From Chrysomallon squamiferum (taxonomy: Eukaryota; Mollusca; Gastropoda; Neomphalida; Peltospiridae), in NCBI GenBank assembly GCA_012295275.1, contig CM022673.1:29397136-29461135 (forward strand): a stretch of DNA of 64,000 nt. The letters are read 5' to 3'. Of this stretch, positions 30,301 to 45,100 are shown piece by piece (within the stretch, counting starts at the first letter, position 1; every line of letters begins with the position of its first letter). A program made the translations under genes and the position numbers. The notes under the pieces were generated by a model. The model had not been told where the DNA came from, did no database searches, and saw nothing but the letters and a program-made list of their open reading frames with translations.

Positions 30301-33300
30301 AAACATAAACAAAACAATTCTATGGTTAGTGTTTAAAACTAAGAAATAAAAGTTTTAAGTTTTTTAATACTGATGTTATAATTATTATACTAGTACTAAA
30401 AAAAACAGTTAAAACTTTCACATTCACTATGATATTTCATAGTTATATTTTTTTGCCTACATTTTAAATTTTATTTTTATTTAGTTCATGAACTATAAGG
30501 CATAAAATAATTTCACATGGACTAATAAAACACAAAAAGTATTTCATTATAAATTAAGCTAAAATTCAAGAAACAGAAAAAGCCTTAAAATTACCTTTTA
30601 CAACATATCCTAAAGATATTTTTTTCTATATAAATAACAAAAGATTTTAAAAATTCAGTTTAAATTATCAAGTTAATAATTCTTGAGGTTACAAAATTTT
30701 CTATTCACACATTTATATGTACATAAACAAAGTAAGACATCTAATTCACAACTACAAAGGTTTCAAAATTTCTTTAAAAATTCCTCACAATAATCATCAA
30801 TTTCATTTCTTTAACACAAGAGGTGCTGACAATAGAAAAAAAAAACTGCTATCAAAGCATCACTTGATGAACATCTAATTATCTGATGGGCTCTATATTT
30901 ACTAATGATCTTTTTGGTGATAAAAACTGGAATTCCGACAATTTGAGATATTGATTTGTCATCCTGTCATTTCATTCCAAATTGCTATAAAGTATCAATT
31001 TCAAGCCATGTTATCTCCATTTTCAAGACCAGCCTCTGCCCAAGCACTGTCTGGCACGAAACACACACAAACCTCTGATGAAATGCATGCCAGCATTAGA
31101 GTATGTAATTGTATTAATGGTATTAGTTTTCTCCATGGTGCAGCTTGTTTTTAAAAGCTATTAAAAGAGGACACACCTCTTCTTCACAGTCAGCATCATC
31201 GCCGATCTGCACAGTTTCAAACTCGTGAACTATTTGATTTAGGAAATCAACAGTTTCATGTACAAATTTATCCCATTTTCACATGTCCCAAATATTGATT
31301 TATTAAACCAGTTAAAGCAAATTAACAATATTAACTATAATAATTAAAACAATTATTTCAAACATGTTATTAAATATATTCCATTTTTAAAAGAACTGAT
31401 GCAAGTCCAAGTCAAACAGAGAAGTTAACAACTTTATTATTGCAGTTCGCTTTGGTTTTAGTTTAACAATATTCTTTGCTTTCTTCTCATTTCTTATTTT
31501 TTCTTTTTTTCTTTTTTTAACTTTTTTTGTTTGATTTCATTGTTGTTTCATTTACAAATGTAAGTTAAGAAGCCTACAAACTACAATAAAGATGATAAAT
31601 TATTTTCTCCAATCTAATCTAGAGAAATACTATAAGCATACAAAAGAAAGATTTCTGTAACTAAGAGAAAAGTTAAACTAATTATCTGATAAAGTAAAAA
31701 GAAGGTCAAAGTTCAGTTATACAGTACAGGCATGAAGCATGGTAAGTTGTAAAATCAATTCCCTTAAATTTTCTTTCACTTATGTATTAAAGGACTATAT
31801 TTAGAAAACGCACAATTAAAAGTGGACTAGCTGCTAATCAGTAAAAGTAGCCCATAGACTCTTTCACTTATCATCATTACAAAAATAATGTTTAAACCTT
31901 ATAATTCTTAATAACAATAGCAGTGACATTAAATAAATAGCCATTCCTCAGTGTTGTAATGCATAATTTGACTGATGCAGTTATTATTATGAACTCCTGA
32001 TAAAAAAAAAATGAAAAATGAAAACATTTCAGTTATACCAAAATAATTATGCTGCGAGTTAAAGTTATTAAAGGTAATGTGTGTTTTTTGAAGGGGATTG
32101 TCATCAACTATTGGGTATTAGCAATCTTGACGTAATTATAATGATATAGTCTTTAAAGAAAGACAAGCAGGTTTTTACATAGCAGCAATAGTAGTTTAAA
32201 TATATACACCTTCTCGCAGAAAGAAAAACTACACACTTGGCCACTAATAATAAAGCTTTTAAAGAGAAACAGCTGGAACCAGAAACAGCCCAGTGAGTCC
32301 CCTTGAAAGAATCAAGCCTGTGACTCAGCATGCATGGACAGAGTACTCTACAGAGCTGACAACCACTCCTCTCCAGTAAGTAATCATAATCAGTAATCTG
32401 ACTAGATAATAATGACAAACTAATTAACCAGCTGAATAAACACGTAACAACAAGTCTGATGTCTCAGAGAGCAAAGTGACACTGGAAAATGAATTCAGCC
32501 GGCAGTAAGCTAAACTGTGAAGTAAGAAGACCTTTTTCTTTTATTTATAGGTGAATATGAAACAATTACCACAACGCCAATGTTGTCTATTAACATTTCA
32601 CATTAGAACTAAAACTGTACACAAAGAAAAAGAGAAATGTCAGTGACACATTTTATAAATTTTTAATAAATGTATTGTTTTAATGTTAGTAATAAAATTT
32701 TGAAATTTCATTAATATTCAAAACAGTTATAGATCTTTTTTTTTAAATTGTATTTTTTTTTTTTAATTTTTTTTTTTAATATGTACTATTGTATTTATTG
32801 CTTTATGCACCATAAACAGAAAAGAAATAATCTTGGCATTATATAAAGTACTATGTCATACTGGTTAGAACTGGAAATAATCCAGTGTCTATCCTGCCTC
32901 CTTCCATCCTTGGTATTTGATGAACCATTTATAATGTCATACTTGTTTGAATTGATAATAACCCATTTGACGTAATGTGAAGCATTGATCCTGAATACTG
33001 TCATTCCCCAGCCAGTGTTCTGACTGTATAATCACAGTAACACTGTGTTATCACATTATACAACATGTCAGGAAATTATTCCTAAGCAATCTGTGACAAT
33101 TTTCACCACCACCAGCAGATCAGCTGATTACATGGTGACTTCTGCTGTGCTTGGCTTCAAAATGATCAAACAAAAACTTCATGGGTCACAGAGCAATTAA
33201 AAGCAAATACACTAAAATAATATTTTGTGTTGACTTTTAATTTAAAACTCCCAACAAAAATATTACTGGCAATTTCACATTTGTGTGCCCACTTGTACAG

Positions 33301-36144
33301 CCAGTTTTGTGAAAACTTTTGATTTCATTAGTGACAGAATGACTGATCAATACTCTGAATATTGATAAACATATCTGATATTTCACTCTGTTAAGCATGT
33401 CCATGAATGCAACACTTATAAAACAACATCCTCTCAAATGCTTAATAATATTAAAAAATCACAATAAAAAAGAAAACATTATTTTTCTAATGCCAGATAT
33501 TACATTCGAAACAAAAAATAAATTGCTTCTGGTGTAGAATGCTAAATTGGTGACGACAGTTTTTGAGAAATTCAGTTTATTCCAGTAGAGGAAATAAAAT
33601 GCAAAAATGACTAGTTCTCTCTTTCTCTTTCTCTTTCTGTAATTATAACAGATACTAATTATTTTTTTCTGTCTTTTTAAATATTTTTTTAATAACTTTT
33701 TTAAATGATAGTTGGTACTGTATAATTATATAAATGAAGTGTAAACTAAGACCTCTGTGACTTTAAATTCTAAATTCTGTGAAATCTGCCTGAAAGAAAA
33801 ATGTTTGAAGTTTGTTAATTTTATCGTTTCTAAAACTGATTGTAATCAATAAACATTTGTGACTGTTGATTGTTGTTAGCAATGATTGGTTGGTACTCTA
33901 GCCAATTTTAGGACCCTCAAATTATCAGGATACATGAAACATGAAACATCTGCTTTTTCAGCACAAAACTTTGTCTCTATGGGCAATCAATGAAAGCAAT
34001 TTTACTGGTATTGGAAAATATCCTCCAAGAGCGTGTGGTTTATCTCCAACTCATGATCAATTGTGCATATTCGCGATCGTAATTACATTACCAACATCTA
34101 CGTGAGAGATGGAATTGAAGCAAAAGCTGCAAAAACCATGTCCACTAGCTTATCCAAAGCAGAAATGTGACCAGCTAAATTAAATTGATGGCTCTAACAA
34201 CATGAGAGATAATCACCATTATGGGTCGAACACAGAGAGATGGGCTTGCTCGCTGCTGTGGCATGGGAAACTCTTGGTGTTCATCTTGGTTTCAGACACG
34301 ATCAAATTCACTTCTTCATGTTTGGCAAAGAAAAACAAACAGCACTACCATCACAGCACTGGCCCATCTCCCACATGTTGTATAATGTTTCAAAGAACAA
34401 GAAGGATTTACTGGACTAGGTTACATGACAGAAATCTTTTTTTATAAAAATTAATTCTGGCTTATAAAGTTATATATAAAGAAACAAATCCTATTCTTCC
34501 ACTTCAGTATAAAGCATAAATAAAGAACAAATACAAATGAATACAGATACAAATACAACTTTAAAATGTGTTGTAATTATAGGTAATACGACTTTTCACT
34601 TTTTTAATCTAAATATATATATTTTTTAAATCACTGTTGCTATGTCACCAGCCTAACTGAGTGAAGCACAAGTGAATATAATGACTCATGGCTGACAACA
34701 ATAAACACCTCAGGCAATGCCTGTATGTTATATCTGCAACACACACAAACATCACCACTTTCTGACAACAACGACAGCATTGTGATGGCAATAAAATTAT
34801 AACAACAATAAGTGAAAGACTCATAATATTTTAAACCATGAATGGTATGTTTTATTTTAATAAGCTTGTTTACGTGGTTGTTCATTTAAAATTTAATTAG
34901 CTGTTTTTAAATTATAGAGTTAATTAAATAAAAATGACATTTTAAAAATATATACTTTCATGTAAATAAGATCTACAGCTTTATGATATTTACAATTGAA
35001 GACAGTTGTATTTTGTTCCAAGAATTCACCTATAATTTCAATTATGCAGTTTTCATAGGTTATTATAATGTTAAATATGTTAACATTTGTTTATAAACAG
35101 TACATAAAAGTTAAATAGATTAACATTTGAGTTTGAACTGCATATAAATGTTAAATAAGTTAAGATTTTAGTATGTAATGTATACAAATTGTAAATAGGT
35201 TAATATCTTTTGTATGAATAATCGATCATACATAATATCCGAAGGTAAAAATCTAGCACAAACTGAACAGTTTTAATTAGGTTAAATCATTCGTATAATT
35301 TGCGCACAATGTTAATAAAAGGTTATCATCTTTGGTATAATGTGTATGTAATTTTAAGCATTTTAATATTTTTAATAGAAATGCAAGGACAAATAGGTTA
35401 ACATTATTAACACAAATCTTATTCCAGAATGTGATTATTGTTACTATGATGAATTTGTTCCATCAGACTTCTTTTTCACCTTATTCTAAAGTAAAGTAAG
35501 TTCGCATTTTCACTGTTAAGTGTTGAAAATCATTTCCCTCTGACCTTTCCAGTGTCTGTATCTAGCTTCTACATTGTCTGCAATCTAAAACACCTTTTGC
35601 TGGCTGATCTGATTTTGGAATATTTTTGTAAAGGTCAAACAAGACTTCTGACTGCAGGTGGAAAGTGTTCAGGGATATTTATGTATATTTATTTTTTTAT
35701 TTTATCCAAGGTATGTCTTTGAAAAAAACTGATCTTATCTTCATTTACACATGTACGTTACCGATTTAGTGTTAAGTATGCTAACAAGTGAATAAATGAG
35801 TGTATGGTAAGCTGCAATACGACATTTATAGACAATAATTATATCTCTTGGATAATATATATTGTTTGTTTTCCTAAATGATAAATGTAAAAGAAGAATA
35901 GAAAATATAGTTTTTGTTTTTTATCCATGTAATGATATTTTTATTTTTATTTTTTCCTTCTTCTTAATAATATATACTTGTAATGATTTATTCTCATTTT
36001 CATTGTTTTGAAATATTTTTTATCAATCTTAAACAGAGCTAAAAAAAAAAATATGTTATACAATTATTGGAAACTGTAAATTTAACAAAAAAAAAAACAT
36101 TTTAACCTGTAATGTCTTATCTTATTCTTATTAAAGAGATAGAC

Positions 36145-36189
<45 letters not shown>

Positions 36190-39100
36190 TAGATAGATAG
36201 ATAGATAGACAGATACAGATATAGATATAAAAAGACATTACAAGAAATATTAGCACTGTGTTGGAAATATATATAAATTGCTCTAATGTTAATGAAAAGA
36301 AAACTCAACATTCTCACCCTATACATAATGCTATTATTTTATAATGATACTATTAGTATCTTACATATAAATAACATAATTATTTATATATTATGTGATT
36401 GGAAATATTAGTGATATAATTATTCCAGTTTTATTAAAAACTATTAATCTTTATTCTCTCATATTTATGATTATTTTAAAATAATATTATTAGTGCTTCC
36501 TAAACACTTTCTTTATATATATATATATATATCAGGTACAGGAAAAATTAATTTATATATGTATATGAACAATGGACTGATAAATTGTAATATTTTATCC
36601 TTAAACAGGAAAATAAAGTAAGATTATCCATACAGTTATTTTTAAAACTTACCTTTTGTCTTAACTATGCTGTCAGTAATAACAGGAAAACAATTGCAAC
36701 AATGATGATATAAAAAGTAAGTAATTTCCAACTGAATAATTAGATGAATATGTCAGTATGATAGGAAAGCAAATCACGTTATCACAGGCCTCAAGCTAAA
36801 CTGACACTGTTTTGCATACAAAACCACAGATAGCATAATCTAAAGAAAGTCACTGAAGTGAAAAAAGAACAGTAAAAGCTATAAAATTGTTTGAATGTTT
36901 TTATATTTAAAACTATATAAAACAACAGGATATTATTCATATTAGTAGTGGGTTAATGTCATGGAAAATTTTGTGAAAATGACATTTAAAAATTTTATTT
37001 TTACTTCTAAGTGAAAGTTCATTTTTGTTTTGTTCTTTGTTGTTGTTTTTTGTAATTTCTTTTATTAAGATTTTTTAATATATTTTATACATGTACATAT
37101 ATTTAAAATAAAGACAATTTAAAAAGAAAGAAATGAGAAGTTAAAAAAAAGATCTGATAGTCAGATAATGTTACTCATAATATATGTAAATTATTGAGAA
37201 AAATTATTTTTATTTTTTTTTATTCTTTTATCTTGCAGAATTTTAGTTCCATTTTATGTATGTTGTTGTTGGTCTCTTCAGATATAAAGGACTGGATGTG
37301 TCTGAATTATGACTACAAAAGCATATTTAATGCAGCTTCTGGCAGGTAATAATGGCCTGTTTATTATAGATCATGCCTCATTTGCATTTGGAGAATATAC
37401 TGTCTTAGATTAATACAGAAGTATTGACAGTTAATGGGTGAAACACTTTCTTGGGGGTCATTTTCAACAAAATATTCCCAAGATTATGTAGTGGTATTTT
37501 TGTATTATTTCTTCTTTTTTTTTCTTTTTTTTAATTATTCAAAGATTAAGAGACTTATTTAAAAAATTGTAGATTCCAATATCTATAAAAAAAAAATGTG
37601 TAAGTATGTAAAATTGTACAGTTGATAGCAAATGTAAAATCTACAAAAATATAGCCTTTTCCAGAAGCATTCATACACACTAAAATGAATAATATGTGTA
37701 TTTATTATTCATTTAAGTGTCCATTATTATTATGTGGGTGTAAAACACTTTTAATATTACTATTACATTATATAATTAAATGTGGATTTTACAACATTTT
37801 AAAAAACCTACCACAATAGAAAACTAATAAAAAAAAAAAAAATATATATATATATATATATAATAATAATCATAAAATGATTGAATAATCTCTCTCTTGA
37901 ATGACATTAGAACCAATATTTTTGTTAAAAATCAACAAGCAGAAATCTAATTTTAAAAATAACTATATAATAATAGTAATAATAAGAAGAAGAAGAACCA
38001 CAACAGCAATATATAATAAAATTATTAAATTATTCCTCACTGATCGATCTACCTCTACAATCAGATCAATTTGTTACAAATTTTTTTTTATTTTTTTTTT
38101 TTTAATAACAACAAAGACAAACTAATTTGAAAAAGAAACACTATATTAAAGGTAAGAATAATAATAAGAAGAATAACAGCAACAACAACAACAACAGCAC
38201 TATATAGAAACAATTATAAAATTATTTCTCACCTGGATGACACCTCTGCAGTCAGAACCGGCACAATGCAGACTTCCATCTGAAGATCTGTACTCAAACG
38301 CATTTGTCGCAGAACCTCGATACCGCAGCACAAAAGTCAGATTAGTTCCGACAGCCACTGAAACTTCAAGAAACACTGACGAGTTGACAAACACAGAGAT
38401 GACAGCACTTTCCTGCCAGCTGCTGTAAGGTGCCGGGATGCAAGATGGTAGATTCTTCTTGTCATTTAGTAGGATAATCTGCAGATGTTGTGGAGCAGGT
38501 AAAATGACGGAGACAGTCAGATGAGTGGACAGACTAGATATAGCATTCTTGCAGGTTACCTCTGAAATATAAATGCAGTTTTTTTAAAGTTTTTTTTTAA
38601 TTATTATTTTTTTATTGTGAGTGGATGGGGCTTTGTTTAAGTAATTAAATATGGTAGACTATGACTCTCCTTCTTTTACAGCATTCTTCCAGGTTTCTTC
38701 TGAAATCTAAACAGTTTTGTAAGATGTTTCTGGGGAGGGGGAGTGAGAAGGAGTTTGCTCTTATAATAAAAGATGGCAGTCCGTACACTATGACTGTCTA
38801 TGACTGTCTTTTTAGGTCTCTTATTATATAAAACTAGTTACTGCTATTAATGTTTGGGTTTAAGGGCAACGGTTGGGTGTTTCTTGGAGAGTTTTTTTAA
38901 GTTTTAGTTTTTAGTTTCAGTTTTTAGTTTGTAAACATTTATTTATTTATGTCATTTTTGTTAATTTCTTATATTATTTTCATTTCTTTACTTTATCTTT
39001 CCTTCTTTTTTATGTCTTTGATTTTTATTATTTGTTTTTATTTTTTATTATTGTTATTTTATTGTTATTTTATTTTTTTTATCTAGTTATTGTGTTAAAT

Positions 39101-42100
39101 ACTTCTCTTACGACAATTCTTTCTTTAACTTGTAGTTTTCTTCAAACAATTTACAGTCATTAGATCCATTATTATGAAAACTCAATGAAAAAAATAAAAA
39201 TGTTTCCCCAGTACTATACAAACAGGATCTACAGCATTCTTTTATACCAAAAGGACAAGGTGATGAAGTGTATTGGAACAGACATGAAAGAAGTCCACTG
39301 TAGCCTTTTAGCTCAAACAACTCATCCTCAGATCAGACAAAATCTAAACTGAAATGGAATCTAAACCACAGCATCTTTTGGCAGATGTACCAGTGTGAGC
39401 AAGAGTGATGAAGTTGGTGAGTTTACATAAAGTATTTAACATCAAAGACTGCAGATTGGATGTCTTCAGGCAGTGTGTGTCTTTTTAAAGCTGTGCCTTG
39501 GATCATTGGAGTCTTTCACTTGAAGAAGTCATCTCTCAACTCAATTCCAAACAATCAGGTCTCTTAGAAACTCCAACACTTCCTAAGTTCAATTCAATTC
39601 CTAAGTAAAATCTGAGGACAATTATTTTCATAGTTAACCACCATGAAAAGCAAAGCTATGGCAAATAATTAAATGTTTTAAAACATCTCATGATGAAATG
39701 ACATGTATCTACATCATATCTGTTTTAAATAACTAATCCTAAATCCTGAATCCATAAATTCTTTTTATTATTTTTTATTATTTTTATTATTTTTTATATG
39801 CCTTACTTATTATTGTATTTAAACTATTTTATTCATTTTTTTTTTTTATTATTTGTCCAGTTGTATTCAATTCATTTATTTCATTTAATAATTTTTTACT
39901 CTGTTTTATTTATTCTTTACTTGTTATTTTATTTTTATTTATATACTCATTATTTCAATTATGATTATAATTATTATTATTACCTCCATCATCATCTTTA
40001 ATTTCATTATTTCTGTCATCATTATTTTCATTATTTCTATCATGATCATTATTAGTGATTATTTGAAACAACTATTAAACATTTCTAGAAGTGAGATAAA
40101 TACATGGAAAAGATACTTACCAATCCAGTAAATGAATATTTAAAAAACATATATAAAACTTCTAGTCAAATAGGCCTATTACATTTACAAACATCTCAAT
40201 ATATTTGTATCCTAAATTAAACCACAAGATAAAAATTATAAATGTTCTCTTATGTATAATTATGTGTATCTTCCACTAAAATGCAAGTCTTAGTTTGATT
40301 TCAAATCCGTTGGTTACAGTGTTCAACAATAACCTGTCTTGGACAGTGATATATCATCAATGGGGAAAAAAAGAAAGAAAAAACAGTATGTCAATGTATT
40401 ATTTATGTATGGGGTTTTGTCATGTAGAGCTACAAAGAAAATAAAAACTCTGCAAAGAAATTATTTATCATTCCAAGTCATTACCTCACAGAGAGTGAAA
40501 TTATAAAATCAATTTAATTAAAATAGATCTCTTTTGTGGTAACCAAACACTTTAATAATAAAAGTCAATACTCTACAGCTTTCTGTTTACAAGACTTTAA
40601 ATCCAGAACTGTCCAGTACCAATCTGAAACATCCATCAGGAAAACCCAACACAGCCTCTATAAGTTTACTGCATCAAAATAACATTTCTGTCAATAGATA
40701 AAATTTATACCATGATAGCCAGTTTCATATTGCCCAAGTTAAAGGCAGTTAGCCAATAAGTGTCAATGAAATATTTGATATAAACTATCTGGTCTTTTCA
40801 ATGTTGAAGTTAAAAATATCAAAGTATTAAGAAGTTGGGTATCATCATTCAAGACATTTATTTTTTTTTTTTTTTTTTTATTTTTTTAGTTGTTATTATT
40901 AACTGTAAACAGAACAGGTTACTTTATACAAAACTCTGACAATACAATCATGCAACTGCAATATTTTTCTGAAAATATTTTTAAAAACTTATTTTTTATT
41001 TTTTTAGTATATAAAATAAAATTTAAATAATTATATTTTTTACCTTTATTTTATACTAAATTGATCTTTTTATGTAAAAATCATTAAATCAAACATAATA
41101 AAATGTATTTTGTTTCATGACAAAACTTTTCAAAAAGAATTTAAAAAAAAAATGTATCATTGTTTATGTTTATGAAAAAAAATGTGTGCACAATACACAA
41201 TGATGAATAGATTCCTAAGGTTGTTTTTTTCATGATAAAACTGATATAGAATATGACAGACTCCAGTTACATGTATATGTGACATAAATTTAAACTTATT
41301 TTAAAATTGTTTTTCATACACAGTAAAATACATAAAATCATTTTATGCATATGTGATATGTACTTTTTTGTATATATATAAATATATATAAAAAAATAAA
41401 TAATAACAAAATAAAAAAAAAATAAACTAAATAGACAAAAATAAATATTAAAATAATTTATAAATAAATAAATAATAAAAGGCAATAAAATAAAATAAAT
41501 AAATTAAAACACTTCATCAAATACACAATTATTAATACCATAATCTGATATTAAGTGCACCATACCAAGGAATCTGCTTTCAGTGCTGTTTATAACAATC
41601 AGCTGTCAGTCTGTAATGCGATAGTGGTGTGGGGGAGAGACCGACAGACTTTTTAATCTGATAACAATATGACATCAAACAGGAATTAATGTCCATCATT
41701 TTGTTCACCTCCATGTCTAAGATCACATGACCAAAGCTTGACAGTGACGATTCTTGTCAATAACGATAAAGATTATTGAAGAGCTTTTGAGTACCCCACG
41801 AGTGCACCACACAGAGGAAAGTTCAACAGAAGAATCAACAAAAGCTGGTGTTATTGAAAAGACTTAGTAACCATGCACAACATGCTGTGTGTTGCAAGCT
41901 CTGTGACCTTTTCCACTGTCTAAGTTGCATTTCCATTGTGCCCAGTTTAAGCAGAGAGATGAACAGTGTCATAAAATGAAAAGTTAGATAACCTTTGAGA
42001 CTCAGAACTCAGATTTCAGTTCCCTTTACGTGTGGCACTGAAGTTAAAAATATACACATTATTCTTATTAGTTACTCCCTTTATGAGTATCAGTGAAGTT

Positions 42101-45100
42101 AAAATATACACATTATTCTTATTAGTTATTCCCTTTATGTTATCATTGAAGCTAAAGACATACACGTTTCATATTAGTTATTCCCTTTATGTTATTACTG
42201 AAGCTAAAGACATACACATGATTCATATTAGTTATTCCCTTTATAAATATCACTGAAATTAAAAATATACACATGATTCATATTAGTTATTCCCTTTATG
42301 AGTATCAGTGAAGTTAAAAATATACACGCTATTCTTATTAGTTACTCCCTTTATAGGTATCACAGAAGCTAAAGTCATATACATGAGTCTTGTGTTATTC
42401 CCTTTATATGTATCATGAAAGCTAATCTTTTTTTTTTTTTTAAATTTCTGTTCAGCTATATATTTCTGTCAAAATAAATCAATGTAAGTCAACTTAGAAA
42501 CAATTAAAGCCAAGACAACTTAGTAAATATGCACAACAACAGGCAAGCTCCATTACCTTCTCCATTCTGAACACTACATTTCCATTATATGGATTTAAGC
42601 TGAGAGATGAAAAAAGTTATAAAATGAAAAACATTTCAGACTCAGAACTGATATTTCTGTTTTCCCTTTGTAACATTAACTGAATCTGCAGAAGAATTAA
42701 AACCGTTAAAAAATATATACGTGATTTATTTATGGTGTTTGTCAATAACAAAACAAATTTAAGAATTTGGTGAAATATGTATTTAAGTTTAACACAGTCA
42801 ACAAAAGAAATAATAAATGTCAAAATTAAAAGAAAATTTAAATTATAAAAAAATATATAAATTTAAGTTAGCCAAAATAAAATTATAAACAAAGGGAAAC
42901 AGTGTGTTGTAAATATTAAATGATAATACATTGTCCATTTATTTTTAAAAGCAATTCTAAAAATTCAATACTTACTCCTAGCTTGGCCAAAAATAAACAC
43001 ACATACAAAAAAAAAAAAAAAATTAAAAAAAATAAAATAAAATTCCAAAATGGGAATAAAAAAAGAAGCCCACAACAATTCAATTAAGAAAGAATTTTCC
43101 AAAGTTAATGAATTAATCTATAACTGTATCAGTACCAAAGTCCAAGGTACTTGTGGAAACAAAGTTATCACATGGAAATACTTGAAGCAAAATGGCCACT
43201 CAGAAACTTGAAATACATGAAAAGACAATTAAGTGTCTGAACATTTAACATGAAGGTGGTGTGGTTCCCACACAATGCTCAGAGAGACAGATAAGGTCTA
43301 TGGGCTTGTATCTTCAGAAAAGGAAACATTTGGCATGTTTGCAACACCTAGGCACATTGTTTTGCATGGGATGCTGTAGTTTGCTAAAACCATTCAACTT
43401 AATGGCAATGAGATAAACCCTTCACCCAAGATATCGGGCTATGTTCTAGCATTTCAAGCCATTAATGAGAGTGCAGTCCTATTAATCTGAAATGAGACAT
43501 TCTAGAAATATTCATCAAAGCTAGTTATATTAAGGAAAGAAAAATAAAGTGTTGTTTTCATTGTCAAAAATAAAAATAAATATTTTGAAGAAGGACTTTT
43601 TTAAAAACAAAAAAAAAGAGAAAAAAATCAAGTTATATAAAATTTATTATAATATGAATTAATATGTCTCTAAGTAACATTATTGGACAGAATAATCTCC
43701 AGACCAACAGGCAGATGAAAGCAAACAATAATCCTTTAGTTTAGGATCAAGCAGAAGAAAGGAAGATGTCTGCCTTTTTTTAATATAATGACAAACTTTA
43801 ATTTACAAGTTATGGCTATATAACATCAAATATATAGCTTACAACCACGCACAGATAATGAGGAAGAAAACACGTTGTCATCATAGGCTCATTCTTTTAT
43901 AAAATGCAAGGAATGATAAAAACCATCAAATTGCTTACAACCATGCACAGATAAAGAGGAAAACACATTGCCTCATGGGCTATTCTTTTATAAACAGGAG
44001 CAAGAAATCTTTTACTTTTTTTCCTGTGACAATAAAGCCAAACAATGATAAACCAGTGCTGGGTACCACCGAAATTGGAAAACAGTGCAAGAAGGACTGA
44101 TCCTATGACCAGTCACATCTTAGCACCTGACACTGTCAACCTACATCACAAGCAGGCAGAAGTGGAATTACAATTGAAATTAAAAATTTGGTTTTTCATA
44201 TTTTCCAAATGCTAGCCTAACCAGAGAGAAAATAATTCACTTCTTTTCTTTTTTTTCTTTTTTTGAAGGCCTCCTGCTGCAGATTAAGGCTCTGTATCAA
44301 AAAACTTGAAGAGCTGCTGGTTCAAAATAATCTGCATGCAAATGTCTTATCTCTGAGAGTTTTATAAACAAATTTGATAGGCAGAACATCTTGCCTAATT
44401 ACAAACCAGGCCAGACCACAGTCATTATGTTCAGTGATACAGCAGCGAAACTCAAACAAAATCACCCTTGTCAGCAGCTATAAAAACATTAGATCCCTGA
44501 GAAATATTTTTAATCATTATTTATTGGTTATTAAAAAATATTCTAGTTAAAAACTTTTTATGATTATTTTGATTACATATCTTAATGATGTAACTTGAAA
44601 ATTCTGTATAACAAAAACAAGAAATATAATCAAAACTTTTAAAATTCTATTTACATACATCAGAAGCTGCAAATCCCAAAAACTTGATACAGAAGACACA
44701 AACTTTCATTTAAATATTATTTTCATACTTATTGTTTAGAAGATATACTCCAAACATCTGATGGAACAGAAATAAATTTTACATTATAAAATTGTTATTA
44801 TTTTCATAGATATTGGTTAAAAGGGGATAGAAATAAATTTTACATTAAAAAATTGTTATTATTTTCATACAGATTGTTTAGAATATATACGCCAAAAATC
44901 TGATGGGTCAGAAATAAATTTTACAATAAAAACTATTATTATTATTTTTATACATACTGGTTTAGAAGACATACTCCAAACATTGAATGAGATAGAAACA
45001 GATTTTATTATAAAAACTATTATTATTATTTTCATGCACACTTTGTACCAAAAGACATGCTCCCATAACTTGATGGTGAAGAAATAAAGTTTATATTTAA

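Larger units (their letters stand above)
25592..38232. other. Intron 5 (exon 5 to exon 6), 12.6 kb
   Basis: The longest intron in the window. It contains (TAA)n (26501-26531), (TG)n (27339-27402), an approximately 65-bp tandem duplicate (27576-27704), a TA/CA-rich complex repeat (29380-29590), a complex island with an 18-bp perfect palindrome (29640-30000), poly-A (30011-30032), a short coding-like remnant (31180-31275), a 40-bp minisatellite (35062-35410), (ACAG)n/(GATA)n (36137-36228) and (AT)n (37829-37863). Complex stretches near 33860-34450 hold short ORFs of no recognised family. No further exon is needed between exons 5 and 6. Confidence 0.7.

Noticed and set aside
33860-34450. Complex stretch with an 81-residue plus-strand ORF in intron 5
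   Set aside because: No recognisable motif or family and no splice context. It may be an old insertion, but I cannot support any call.
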